In this document: in pieces, positions 1 through 9,050 of the stretch
Numbering within the stretch: position 1 is the stretch's first letter
Layout: each line of letters opens with the position of its first letter
Source of the DNA: Endozoicomonadaceae bacterium
GTDB taxonomy: Bacteria; Pseudomonadota; Gammaproteobacteria; Pseudomonadales; Endozoicomonadaceae
DNA: 11,270 bases
Direction of reading: 5' to 3'
NCBI GenBank assembly: GCA_023146365.1
Contig: JAGLCE010000050.1
Location: forward strand, 1-11,270
Program-made: the position numbers and the translations under genes
The notes under the pieces: model-generated
The model's database searches: none
What the model saw: only the letters and a program-made list of their open reading frames with translations
What the model was told of the DNA's origin: nothing

Positions 1-23
1 CTACCAGACTGCTCCATCCCGCA
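1..23 (-). tRNA. Initiator tRNA-fMet, 5' end only (cut by window edge)
   Basis: Read on the minus strand, the first 23 bases are a tRNA 5' acceptor strand, the linker and most of a D arm: TGCGGGA, then TGGAGCAG, then TCTGGTAG. This matches the start of bacterial initiator tRNAs position by position, including A11 in the D stem (initiators have A11:U24 where elongators have a pyrimidine:purine pair) and the GG-T-A of the D loop. The anticodon lies outside the window, so identity rests on the D arm alone. A very strong promoter sits directly upstream, as expected for a tRNA. The first base reads T rather than the C of E. coli tRNA-fMet. Confidence 0.8.
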
Positions 24-39
24 CCAAGAGATATGTCGC

Positions 40-67
40 ATTATAAGGGGCAAAATGACAATGTCAA
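40..67 (-). promoter_or_regulatory. Sigma70 promoter of the tRNA-fMet gene
   Basis: On the minus strand there is a perfect -35 box TTGACA (62-67), a 16-base spacer and a perfect -10 box TATAAT (40-45). GCGAC follows immediately: a GC-rich discriminator of the kind seen in stable-RNA promoters under stringent control. Transcription would start near 33-34, giving a leader of about 10 bases before the tRNA 5' end at 23. The two boxes are directly visible; stringent regulation is inferred from the discriminator. Confidence 0.85.
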
Positions 68-570
68 TGAGTAGTAAGGAGTAAAATATTTTATCGGTCC
101 CATAATGAAGCAATTGCTATATCAATCAGACTCCGTTCCTCTACAGCAACAGCTATGGTTCCTATACCTGTAATAGGCTCTACTTTATCCTATGCAATGG
201 TGCCAATGAAACGATTGATAACATGCAGTTAATTACAATAATAAGAAAGGAATGCTTGATCATAAGCATACCTTGTGTGTCATATCTCACCGCTAGCTTT
301 GAGCTATTCGTAAGCGATACTAACAATAACACAGGAAATAATAAGTATCATCATGAGCAACATAGGCATCGTCTTTTAACTTGATACCCTATTTAACGAT
401 AAAAATATCGGATTGTACTGAAACAAATTTATCAATAAGAATGAACTTTCCTACACAATAAAATGTCTATATGAAACTTAAGCAGATAAAAATATTACGA
501 ATATCTATCGTCAGTCGAAAGGTATCTGTATTCTATCAATATATTCTATTAAGGTCAAAGGTATACACTA
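68..570. other. Intergenic, AT-rich, no supportable gene
   Basis: About 500 bases without a convincing coding region. On the minus strand a stretch ending at a TAA at 91-93 stays open for about 32 codons, but I recognise no family. An 11-base direct repeat GATAAAAATAT occurs at 398-408 and 485-495, and the first copy lies in a small palindrome (CGATA-AAAA-TATCG, 397-410). A -10-like TATATT is at 540-545, upstream of the small plus-strand gene, but without a good -35 partner. The stretch probably holds the left boundary of the accessory segment, which I cannot locate precisely. Confidence 0.4.
557..561 (+). promoter_or_regulatory. Ribosome binding site of the small membrane protein gene
   Basis: AAAGG lies 9 bases before the ATG at 571. 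A second AAGG is at 551-554. It supports the choice of 571 as the start. Confidence 0.5.
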
Positions 571-1011
571 ATGGAAAGTATCAAATCAACACTTAACAGT
601 AATATTACAACACAGCCTCCAACTATTAAAAAAGTAAATGGAAAGACAGCTATGTTTGTTGATAAAACTGTTGATAATGTTCCCCTAGCAAAATTAGCAA
701 TACTCACAATATTCTTCCCAATAACATCAGTAATCAGCGGGGTTAAAACCTTTTGTCATCAAGAAATTAAAAAAAAGGCGGTATTATTCAGGTTCAGAGT
801 AGCTATATCAGTAGCTGTATTTCCTATTCCACTAATAGGTCCTATTTTGTTCTTTGCAATGGCTAATAATGAATCCTTGAGGCTTATGTATATGAGAAAA
901 GAAGATGTAAGTATTCTAGGCTGCTTGATATTATCCATCCCTTTTCTGTCATCACTTTGCAGTAGCTACTTTATATTATGTCCACTGACCCAAAATGAAT
1001 TAAATCCTTGA
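571..1011 (+). CDS. Small hypothetical membrane protein, 146 aa
   Basis: I do not recognise a family. The first ~35 residues are polar and rich in Ser, Thr, Asn and Lys, with no signal peptide. Three hydrophobic stretches follow, at about residues 38-58, 75-97 and 113-137. The first two are separated by a basic, charged linker containing EIKKK at about 65-69, and the second and third by a charged segment with RKED. This predicts a small three-pass inner-membrane protein. The second segment has the proline- and glycine-containing pattern FPIPLIGPILFF. The third is rich in Ser and Cys. AAAGG precedes the ATG by 9 bases. The gene faces the giant gene tail to tail with about 310 bases between, so the two are not an operon. 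Codon use is AT-rich, like the giant gene. That this is a real gene rests on frame length, ribosome site and membrane pattern only. Confidence 0.6.
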   Translation: MESIKSTLNSNITTQPPTIKKVNGKTAMFVDKTVDNVPLAKLAILTIFFPITSVISGVKTFCHQEIKKKAVLFRFRVAISVAVFPIPLIGPILFFAMANNESLRLMYMRKEDVSILGCLILSIPFLSSLCSSYFILCPLTQNELNP

Positions 1012-1325
1012 TCGCCAGTATACGGGCAATAGACTGCCGCTAGATTCAAACAATGATTTCAGCGTGTTTTGGTATCTACTTCCCTATTAATATTAATTTA
1101 CTGTCTTTGAGTCAGCTACTTGTAATGGTTTTCTATGGTCACCTAGTTTGTTGTGTGAGAGCTACAGCCTACGAGTAGCTGGCTCTCAAATCCATTCCAA
1201 GCGTGTTGGTTATTGTGGCAATCTAGGGACAACTACGTCGATAAATGGGTGCTTACAAATAACACAGACTTTTAACACAACTCTTCATATATGATTACGA
1301 ACCATTTTCCAACAGGGTTAGATTA
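1012..1325. other. Convergent intergenic region
   Basis: This is the gap between the stops of two converging genes. I see no open frame with a ribosome site and no intrinsic terminator with a clear T-run on either strand. The only structure is the hairpin listed separately at 1157-1187. Transcripts from both sides would run into this region. Confidence 0.45.
1157..1187. repeat. Imperfect inverted repeat, possible bidirectional terminator
   Basis: AGCTAC (1160-1165) and GTAGCT (1175-1180) form a perfect 6-base stem around a 9-base loop. The flanking GAG and CTC extend the pairing after a 2-base GG bulge. No T-run follows on either strand, so it is not a classical Rho-independent terminator. 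Its position between converging genes makes a transcript-ending or transcript-stabilising role plausible but unproven. Confidence 0.4.
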
Positions 1326-4300
1326 TCATATTTTGATGGCATGCAATTTTGTATATAACACATTCTCCAACTTTGCCACATCTGTTAACCGTTTGAAGTC
1401 ATCAGCATTATCTCCCAATAACCTGCGAGGCATATCTTCTTTTTTATGCGAAAAGTCAGAATCGAGAATAAGTTTATAGTAAGGTTGTACAGTAATAAAC
1501 TTATTCCAAACGTCTCGTTCTTCCAATAGTATTTTCATACAACTATCAACATCTTCTGGTGATTTTGAATTTTTTGTGACTGTTGCAACAAACTTGTCTC
1601 GCCACTTATGCCAAGCTTGGCGGGTATCCTCTGCTATTCCTGGTTTAATACTAGAAACGATATAACCAAAAATAAGATTTATCTTTTTGGTCATCAGTAA
1701 TTGCTTCTGATTCATTGCTTCTAGAACTTTTAGTTTTTGATGATAAGCAGTGAACTCGCGCTCAAGTCTCATGGTAGTCTTTTGAATATTGTTGCGCATA
1801 ATTGATTGATTTGAAATGTAGGTATCTTTTAACAAAAGGGTATCGGTAACGTGATTTTGAATGTCAAAGCTATATTGGCCACCATGGGTTCCAATCTCCA
1901 CTTTCATACTTTTTTCGGAGAATTCTGGTAGTGAGTCTTTCATCATTAAGCTATGAACGACTCCTTTATTACCCGTTCTTCCTACGCGTCGCCATTTTTG
2001 TATTTTTGCTCGCTCACTGGGTGGGCATCCAACCGATATTATTACAGCATTGCATGCTTTAAAATTGAAGCCTCGGGAGCAAGCATCCGTTGCGTTGATC
2101 ACTGAACCTTTTTTTCTACTATCCGATGATGCCCTACCAAAAGGTGTGTTGAGATCCTCGCCTACCCGTTCTTGAAATATTTGATGGTCAGCTTTTTCTT
2201 GAAGATTCGCCAAGGTTAACACTTTCGCTTTTTCTAAAAATTCCTTGTTTCTTTGGCCGTAAAGACCTAGTGCATGATCTAAAGCAAAAACGTCAGCTTC
2301 TTCGGTTGATAAAATAATGACATCCATCCCTTGCTCAATATAATGACCTGCCATATTCACTACATTGTCGTAAAGTTCGATTTTATTTTCAAACACTTGG
2401 TGCTTATGTTCTGCTAGGGTGTACTCATAAGGTGACTTGTAGCAAATATTGGTTCTCCCTTCTGGAATCAAGTCATTTAGCATTTCGCCACTTCCATAAG
2501 TCGCTGTTACGGTAAATATGCCGGAATTGCCGAAATTTTCATCAAAAAATGTCTGAAAGGCCGCCGATGCAATCGTTTGGGTTGCTGGTGAGGGAGGTAA
2601 ACCGTGCATGTGAGCTAGGTAGTTCGACCCATTATCTGCAAATGAAGCATTTTTAACAATTTCAGCTGTTGTTTGATTAATTGGATAGATTTTTAGTTGA
2701 TGTCCTAGTTTTTTATGTTCCTCTATAACTGCACTGCAAGGGTTAGGTACAGTGACTACTACTTTTTTTGATGGATGGTCGATGTCTGGTGCTTCGTAAC
2801 CAATCGTGTATGTTTTCTGTAATTGGAAACTATCCTTTTTTATTAAAAATCTACGTAAACTTTCTATGCGTTCACTCCAGTCTTCTTCGTTCATAGAGAG
2901 AGTTTTTTTAAGTTCTGCATCATAAACGCTTGTTTGTTTAGAGTCCGTGCATTTATATTTTTCTTTTTCAAGTTGCTTTTTCATTTCAGCACGGTACTCC
3001 TGCCATGTACTTTTCTTTGTTTCGAGCGTTTCAAATACTTCAAAGAACGCTTGGTAAGATTCTGTTGCCCAGTTGTTAGATTGTTTGGTAGATGATTCAG
3101 ATATGATTAATGCTCCTGAACAGTCTTTATCTTTAATCGTATCAAACTCATCCAAGATAATTGAACGATTGAATCCTTCTATGAAGAGGTTAAACAATTG
3201 GTGATTAGGACATCGCATAACGCTATCATATGTACCTGTATGTTCTTTTAAACGCTCTGAAAAATCTAACGTATTCAGCCTGAGTCTATCCCCCATGATC
3301 ATCTCTGGAGTGCCAAATACCATCGAGTTTTTCTCAGTATACTTTTTCATGTTGTTTTCAAAGTTAGCGTCGAGCATATAAATGGAGAAATTGAATATTT
3401 TACCCCACGGCTTAAAATTTTCAAAATCTTGCTGTAAGAGTGTTTCGTTGTAGGTTGCGAAAATAGGTAAGTTTTCATTCTTTCTTCCCAGTGAGTGTAT
3501 TAGCGACAGAGCTGGATTAATAAGCACAGACTTTCCTGAACCTGATTCTGCACCAATAGCCTGAGATCTTGACTGAGAGTTGATAGAAGCCAATATGGCT
3601 GCTATTTGGGATTCTCTAGGGAGACTCATTTTGTTTAGATAGGCAAACGTAACAATAATCATCGATAACACTTTTATTTTATCGTCAATATTTCCGTCAC
3701 TGTTATCACGTAGTTTTTTGTAGTCTGTGGCAATGGAGTCCATACCTTTGTCAATAACTTCCTGAGTGTATAGTGCAAGTTTATTAACCTGCTCCTTCAT
3801 CAAGGCTCTGTCGTTCAGTAAAATGCCATTTTGTGTTTTCAGTTTATTTAATGATGCTTCCAATGTTTTCACTTGCTTATCTACGTCTTGAGTTTGCTCT
3901 TTTAATAAAAGTTCCTTTAATTCATTTTGTAATTGCGTCACTTGTTCATGATCTTTTATGGGAGTTAATTCTTCAATGCTCCTCATTATATTTTCTGGTT
4001 TGAGTTGGTTGGCAAACTTTGTTCCCAATATTTTTTTCACATCTATTCTTGTGTCTCTATTTTTTACTACGTCTTCAATAGTGGATGCTATCAATTTTTT
4101 TAGCCCAACACTATCTCCTTGTTTCGCAAATTCTATACAGGTTGCTTGATTTTCTACTCCGATTTTTAATGCAGCAGCTTTCAGGGACTGAAGAGGCAGA
4201 AAATATTTTTTTGCGCGTAAATTGTCTAATTCCTCTATGAATAGTCTAGTAATCTCATTAGAAGGGAAATCTTGGTGCGGTTTCAGTCGAGTCTCTGTGT

Positions 4301-7300
4301 TATGGCTCTCTAAGAGATTTAGTTCCTTTTTATAGTAAACTAATCGATCAAGCAAGCCACATTTCTGGTTTCCTACAATATCAAATTTCAAGTTGGCTTT
4401 TTTGACTTCATCGGATAACGGACATTTAAATTTCTTTTCTTTTTTTATTCCTGGAGAAAGTTCTGGGTAGAGCTTTGTGCCTAACCACGTTATATTTGAT
4501 TTACCCTCTGTATCGCCGATGCCCAAAATATCTTCTACATTGGTTTCATCAATATTGAAGCCATCAAATGTATCATTAAAAAATTGCATATGTTTTTTAT
4601 ATTCAGGTGTAGATGTGATTTCTTTTGCTTTGTCTAATTTATTTTCATGTAAGGCACGCATATATGCTGTGTGCAAGCCGCTGTCTCCGTTAAAATCATC
4701 TATATGTTGGATGATTTCAGAAAGAGTTTTGATCTTTGCTTGAAGTTTTTTTTCTTTTTCATGGAAACTTTGTGCTTCTTTGGGTAAGGCACACTCTCCA
4801 TTAGCCAGTATATTCCATAACGAAAAGTCGCCCTGATTTTCAACCTGACAATCATTTTGTGTTAATGCGGCTGTTGTATAGCGAAGTGCATCAAATTGAG
4901 TGTTTTCTGGAAGGTTTTGAAAAAGATCCGAGCTAGTCATTGAATGAATGCCCTCTGCGCACGTATGTGCTTCAGGTCTATAATTGGTCGTTGATAGTGC
5001 TCTGAGTGCGATCGCTTTGGCACAACTAATAGCCATGACACGAGATAGGTCATCGTCACTGGAAACTGCGATAGGCAACGCACCGGTTATTTGTGAAGCA
5101 ACTATTTCAAGCTTCTTTGTTTTCTCTTTTCCTTCTATAACTGCGTAGCATGAGATATCCTCACTGACTTCGATTTCCATCTTACACATATTTATCGATG
5201 GCGGACCTACTATAGTTTGTGCATTGCAGTGAGGTTGGATGTTGAATTCATTTTCTGGTTCTTTCGTCAGATCATATAATATTTTTGCATCTGTCTTTGT
5301 GTCTTTTAGCATAATTGACTCAGCGTTTTGTTTCATTCTCGATAAGTTCAAGTTAAACAAGGTGTCCAGATTTGAAAGGGAATCGTCTGCTGGTAGTCCA
5401 CACACTCTATCCGCTTTATCTTTATCGAGATATTGGCATTCCATCATTTTAACTATATCGTCACTACCTTGAATTTTGCTAAGATGTATGTCGCGAGGCT
5501 TGCAACCAGCAGATACAGCGCCGAGTGTAGATTGGTTAGCTATTCCGTCCAGTTTTGACTGGATTTCACATTTCTGTTTGTCTTCCTCTTTATTATATCT
5601 ATAAACGTAGTGAGTGATATCGATATGACCACTTTCAGATGATTGTCTGATTTCTGCATCCAATGCAAGCTGGTTTTTATTTTTATAGAATGGATCTACT
5701 TCACCTTTGTTTATGAAAGCTGGGCTCGACTTTTCATGGAGTAACATCTCCTGGGTTAAAAAAGTATTAGGTCTTGTTGATAAAAACTCAGTCTCTTTTT
5801 CGAGTAGGCCGTTTTTCAAAAAAGAGGCAGAAGGATCCATGATTAGCTTCTTACGTAGGCTTATTAATGCTTCACCAGGATCCTTATGAGCTTTGATATA
5901 ATTCGTCATGGTTTCGTTTCGACTTTCTAAACTACCCTGTTGCATTGCAGTCATCCTGCCACCTGGCATGTGAATATGAGCCATGTGCCGTATCGGCACA
6001 ATAAGCTGTGAAGCTACGTCCTCATTACCACCAGCGGCATGGATAGCGACTTCAATCATATAGATAGCTGAATCCAGCGCAAATCTGATTTTTTGAGGAT
6101 CAACATAGGGTTGTTTTTTAGCGTTTGAAGTAGAAAGAGCCAGCTCCAATGCCATGGCTCGCCCTCTTGGAGTAAGTGCTTTGTATCGTTTGAGCAGAGC
6201 GGTTTCTTCCTGCAGGCGCGCCTTCCAGCGAGTGCCATCCCCATCTGTTTCTATTGCGCAATGTCGCATTGCGGGCCAAGACATGATGTTGAGGCCGCCG
6301 ACTCCAAATAAATCATTGGTGCTTTTAGTTTTAACTCTTTGTGGGCGTTTGCAGGCTGTTTTATCTTTCACTAAGACTCTGCACTGAAGTTTTTTTGCTT
6401 CAACCAAATAGTCTCTATATGTCATACCTGCTAGGTGTAGGTCATTTTGACTAGCAAAATGTCGTCCGAAGTCATTGTACGATTGTGGAATGAGCGAATC
6501 GGTATGATAGTTATAACTCATCGGTATCCATTTATTTGGATTGTCCACGGCGCATACCGCTACAGACATATAATCATAGGCACCATAACCTTTGGTTGAG
6601 CCATTCTCTGTCACTTCCAAATAACCCAGGTCACCCAGTTCGTGACGAGCGACGTTGGCGGTTTTTTGTGTTTCTGAATGAACGAAGGGTTTTAAAACCA
6701 AACCTCCCATAGCAAGATTGTCTCTGATGACTGGGATAGCAGGTTTAGGTGTTGCGGAGCTTAGCCCTTCTTCCTTATTGCCTGTTGGATCTTCATAAAA
6801 TGCTTCATAATCATCCGTACATAGCTCGGTCTGAACTTCATCCATAGAAAGAATTAAATCAAGGTGCTCTTTTAACTCAGTCATTACATCTGATCGTTGC
6901 GATAAGGCAATCAAGATATCAATGAGGCGTCGTCCAATCAGGTACCTCCTTAGCGCACAGCCTGAAGTTGAACTTGCTTCATTTAGAGCTTTACAGTAGT
7001 GACTACTATCATTTCCATTTTCATCTGTCCACATTAGGCCTTTTTGAATTCGTTTTTCAGATAATAGTGAGTCAACCCTGTCGGTGAGTTCGGGGAAATG
7101 TTTTTCGATAATTTTTTTGAGATGTGTTTCTGTTATTTTTGCCATTTCACTTATTTTTTTATGGTCTTTATACATTAAGCTTTCATAGGTTTTAAAGTTT
7201 AAGTTAGGTCTACAGATGTATTCTAATGATGAATCATTAACGTTATCCCTTGTGGGAAACAGTGCCTCTTTGCCATTAAAGTCGCCGATTAAGCATACAT

Positions 7301-8888
7301 CCTTATTAGCGAGTTTTTGAAATGGATGCATTCCGTAGTCCCATGATGGGTCATTCAGCTTTACTTTTTGAACCGCATCTCTATTAATCCATAAATTAGT
7401 GATATCATCACTATAACTCTTCAGTTGTTTTTGTAATTCAAGAGGAATATTAGTGGGTGGGTTTTGATAACTATAATTGTTTTCACCTTTCACAATGAGT
7501 TCTGGCTGTTTTTTATTACTTTCTTCTATTATGTCGAAGTCTGGTACTAGGCCAATAATGCTTTCTGTACAAGTAGCCGTTTTTACCACGGGTAATATTT
7601 TACTGTTAGGGTGGCAATAATTTTTATCGAAACAAATATAAACTTTGCTAGGGTCACTTTCATTCTGAATGAGAACAAATCCAGCGATAACATTGTCAAA
7701 ACACATTTGCTCTGTGGTATCAGAGAGATATTTAATTTTCATATTGACACTTAATTCATTATCGTCTGATCCATTATGCCGTGCTTCTCTGCTATTACAA
7801 ATAGTACGTTTTTGTCCAAGCTGGTAGCCTTTAACCGGCGTGGCATTGCAGTATAACTCATGATATTTTTCTGCGGCATCTTCGCTAACGAACACTTTGA
7901 AGTTTTTCGGAGGACCGTATTGCATTGTCCCTATGAGATGAAGTTCGGAGAGAGCGTCAAACTCTTTTTTATTAAACCGATTCTCTGCATTTTCCATTTG
8001 CTCCCTATATTTTTTGATTTCATCTGAATCCTTTTCCACAAAATCCTGCCACGTTTTTAGTTTTTCTTTAAAACGGTTAGCTGCGATGCCGATTGCGGAA
8101 AAGACGTCCTTTGACGCAGAAGCAATTTCAGTTTGAATATCGCAACTCGTATCAATGCCAGTCTCTACGTCTACGGCCGTATCTATACTAAGATCAATAT
8201 TAACACCATATTGAAGGGACTCAGGCTGATGACCTAAAATCGTAGTATGCTCATTTTGTTCACTTGTTATTTTCGGTGGTGAGTTTATACAATATTTATT
8301 TTTATCTAGAACAACAACTTGATTAGGATTCGATGCTGGATTTGACTCCAGTTCCTTGGCGACCGGTATCCATTGTGTAAATTTTAGCTCAGGCGATTGG
8401 ATTGTCGTGTGTGATGGATTGGGAGTAGGTGGAGGTTGCTTAGGTGGTGATTTTAAAGTGAGAGTGAAGTTGAAATCTTCATTTTTAACGTTCAATGGAT
8501 AAGGTACTGTTTCTCGGTGTTTTGTAGTATCTACTGTAGAAGGAGTGGGTGGTACTTGTGGTAAGGTCGGGTTGACATGCTTATTAGCTGTGTCTTCTGG
8601 TTTATCGCTCTCAGTTTGTTGGGGCTTTATGTGGGTAACGACTCCTGGGTCGATATTTTGAATGGTTCTTTCAAATAGTTTTATCTTGTGTACATACTTT
8701 GCAAGGGAACCTTCACTAAAGTTTCCCATGTAATTCTCAAGTGTCCTTTTAGCTACTTTTCTTCCAAAGAAAAAATAAAGCACTGCTCTACAGTATTTTA
8801 GAGGCCCTTTGTCTGTATCTATCGAAAAACGAAATGCGTGAGTCCATCTTAGATGGTATTGGTTATTTCCGTTAAAGTCGATTGACAT
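1326..8888 (-). CDS. Giant SecA-like SF2 ATPase fused to a large unknown N-terminal region, 2520 aa
   Basis: The last ~750 residues read as a SecA-type DEAD motor. The motifs are Walker A GAESGSGKS (1779-1787, K1786); Walker B LDEFD (D1913), followed 13 residues later by ALIIS, as in SecA's DEVD...PLIIS; QTIASAAFQTFF (2104-2115), the counterpart of SecA QTLASITFQNYF; TVTATYG (2126-2132), in place of MTGTA; NATDACSRG (R2272), in place of IATNMAGRG; and RRVGRTGNKG (R2301, R2304), in place of GRSGRQGDPG. Before the motor lies a coiled coil (about 1645-1710). Residues 105-160 are proline-rich, and I recognise no family between about 170 and 1640. SecA is usually 800-950 residues. The C-terminal zinc motif is absent, and I see no signal peptide or membrane segment. 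ATG 8886-8888 has GGAA 7 bases upstream, and an in-frame TAG 14 codons upstream rules out a longer start. ATP-driven remodelling or translocation of a polypeptide is inferred; the substrate is unknown. Confidence 0.93.
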   Translation of the reverse strand: MSIDFNGNNQYHLRWTHAFRFSIDTDKGPLKYCRAVLYFFFGRKVAKRTLENYMGNFSEGSLAKYVHKIKLFERTIQNIDPGVVTHIKPQQTESDKPEDTANKHVNPTLPQVPPTPSTVDTTKHRETVPYPLNVKNEDFNFTLTLKSPPKQPPPTPNPSHTTIQSPELKFTQWIPVAKELESNPASNPNQVVVLDKNKYCINSPPKITSEQNEHTTILGHQPESLQYGVNIDLSIDTAVDVETGIDTSCDIQTEIASASKDVFSAIGIAANRFKEKLKTWQDFVEKDSDEIKKYREQMENAENRFNKKEFDALSELHLIGTMQYGPPKNFKVFVSEDAAEKYHELYCNATPVKGYQLGQKRTICNSREARHNGSDDNELSVNMKIKYLSDTTEQMCFDNVIAGFVLIQNESDPSKVYICFDKNYCHPNSKILPVVKTATCTESIIGLVPDFDIIEESNKKQPELIVKGENNYSYQNPPTNIPLELQKQLKSYSDDITNLWINRDAVQKVKLNDPSWDYGMHPFQKLANKDVCLIGDFNGKEALFPTRDNVNDSSLEYICRPNLNFKTYESLMYKDHKKISEMAKITETHLKKIIEKHFPELTDRVDSLLSEKRIQKGLMWTDENGNDSSHYCKALNEASSTSGCALRRYLIGRRLIDILIALSQRSDVMTELKEHLDLILSMDEVQTELCTDDYEAFYEDPTGNKEEGLSSATPKPAIPVIRDNLAMGGLVLKPFVHSETQKTANVARHELGDLGYLEVTENGSTKGYGAYDYMSVAVCAVDNPNKWIPMSYNYHTDSLIPQSYNDFGRHFASQNDLHLAGMTYRDYLVEAKKLQCRVLVKDKTACKRPQRVKTKSTNDLFGVGGLNIMSWPAMRHCAIETDGDGTRWKARLQEETALLKRYKALTPRGRAMALELALSTSNAKKQPYVDPQKIRFALDSAIYMIEVAIHAAGGNEDVASQLIVPIRHMAHIHMPGGRMTAMQQGSLESRNETMTNYIKAHKDPGEALISLRKKLIMDPSASFLKNGLLEKETEFLSTRPNTFLTQEMLLHEKSSPAFINKGEVDPFYKNKNQLALDAEIRQSSESGHIDITHYVYRYNKEEDKQKCEIQSKLDGIANQSTLGAVSAGCKPRDIHLSKIQGSDDIVKMMECQYLDKDKADRVCGLPADDSLSNLDTLFNLNLSRMKQNAESIMLKDTKTDAKILYDLTKEPENEFNIQPHCNAQTIVGPPSINMCKMEIEVSEDISCYAVIEGKEKTKKLEIVASQITGALPIAVSSDDDLSRVMAISCAKAIALRALSTTNYRPEAHTCAEGIHSMTSSDLFQNLPENTQFDALRYTTAALTQNDCQVENQGDFSLWNILANGECALPKEAQSFHEKEKKLQAKIKTLSEIIQHIDDFNGDSGLHTAYMRALHENKLDKAKEITSTPEYKKHMQFFNDTFDGFNIDETNVEDILGIGDTEGKSNITWLGTKLYPELSPGIKKEKKFKCPLSDEVKKANLKFDIVGNQKCGLLDRLVYYKKELNLLESHNTETRLKPHQDFPSNEITRLFIEELDNLRAKKYFLPLQSLKAAALKIGVENQATCIEFAKQGDSVGLKKLIASTIEDVVKNRDTRIDVKKILGTKFANQLKPENIMRSIEELTPIKDHEQVTQLQNELKELLLKEQTQDVDKQVKTLEASLNKLKTQNGILLNDRALMKEQVNKLALYTQEVIDKGMDSIATDYKKLRDNSDGNIDDKIKVLSMIIVTFAYLNKMSLPRESQIAAILASINSQSRSQAIGAESGSGKSVLINPALSLIHSLGRKNENLPIFATYNETLLQQDFENFKPWGKIFNFSIYMLDANFENNMKKYTEKNSMVFGTPEMIMGDRLRLNTLDFSERLKEHTGTYDSVMRCPNHQLFNLFIEGFNRSIILDEFDTIKDKDCSGALIISESSTKQSNNWATESYQAFFEVFETLETKKSTWQEYRAEMKKQLEKEKYKCTDSKQTSVYDAELKKTLSMNEEDWSERIESLRRFLIKKDSFQLQKTYTIGYEAPDIDHPSKKVVVTVPNPCSAVIEEHKKLGHQLKIYPINQTTAEIVKNASFADNGSNYLAHMHGLPPSPATQTIASAAFQTFFDENFGNSGIFTVTATYGSGEMLNDLIPEGRTNICYKSPYEYTLAEHKHQVFENKIELYDNVVNMAGHYIEQGMDVIILSTEEADVFALDHALGLYGQRNKEFLEKAKVLTLANLQEKADHQIFQERVGEDLNTPFGRASSDSRKKGSVINATDACSRGFNFKACNAVIISVGCPPSERAKIQKWRRVGRTGNKGVVHSLMMKDSLPEFSEKSMKVEIGTHGGQYSFDIQNHVTDTLLLKDTYISNQSIMRNNIQKTTMRLEREFTAYHQKLKVLEAMNQKQLLMTKKINLIFGYIVSSIKPGIAEDTRQAWHKWRDKFVATVTKNSKSPEDVDSCMKILLEERDVWNKFITVQPYYKLILDSDFSHKKEDMPRRLLGDNADDFKRLTDVAKLENVLYTKLHAIKI

Positions 8889-8895
8889 ATTATGG

Positions 8896-8899
8896 TTCC
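8896..8899 (-). promoter_or_regulatory. Ribosome binding site of the giant gene
   Basis: On the minus strand TGGAA ends 7 bases before the ATG at 8886-8888. It is a modest Shine-Dalgarno match at good spacing. The upstream in-frame TAG leaves no earlier ATG or GTG in this frame. Confidence 0.5.
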
Positions 8900-8928
8900 A
8901 GTCTACATTACTGTTTTCGTAAAAAACC

Positions 8929-8957
8929 TATTAATAATATGCTAGATTATCTTACAA
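8929..8957 (-). promoter_or_regulatory. Candidate promoter of the giant gene
   Basis: On the minus strand TTGTAA (8952-8957), a 17-base spacer and TTAATA (8929-8934) make a moderate sigma70-like pair about 40 bases before the start codon. The surroundings are very AT-rich, so chance matches are likely. Confidence 0.3.
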
Positions 8958-9050
8958 AAACAGTTTCTTTTCATGTTTAAAATTTCTAGTTATAAGAAAA
9001 GATGTTTATCTTAAAGTATGTCTTTCTAGATTGACAGTATTCGTGCCATA

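Noticed and set aside
91..189. Minus-strand open stretch of about 32 codons ending at TAA 91-93, with a protein-like composition
   Set aside because: It has a stop just upstream, no start with a ribosome site and no recognisable family. It could be the tail of a decayed gene, but I cannot support that.
1291..1479. Plus-strand frame of 62 codons at the end of the giant gene
   Set aside because: It overlaps the giant coding region in antisense, has no ribosome site, and its protein does not resemble anything. The same applies to the other short plus-strand frames within 3958-6387.
6056..6244. Minus-strand 62-codon frame inside the giant gene
   Set aside because: It is an alternative frame of a long, clearly coding region and has no independent support.
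1326..8888. Reading the giant protein as a housekeeping SecA or as a DUF3638/DUF3645-type giant
   Set aside because: It is too long, has inverted domain order and lacks the zinc tail for housekeeping SecA. The motifs around Walker B and QTIASAAFQ point to SecA rather than anything I can match to the DUF3638-type proteins.
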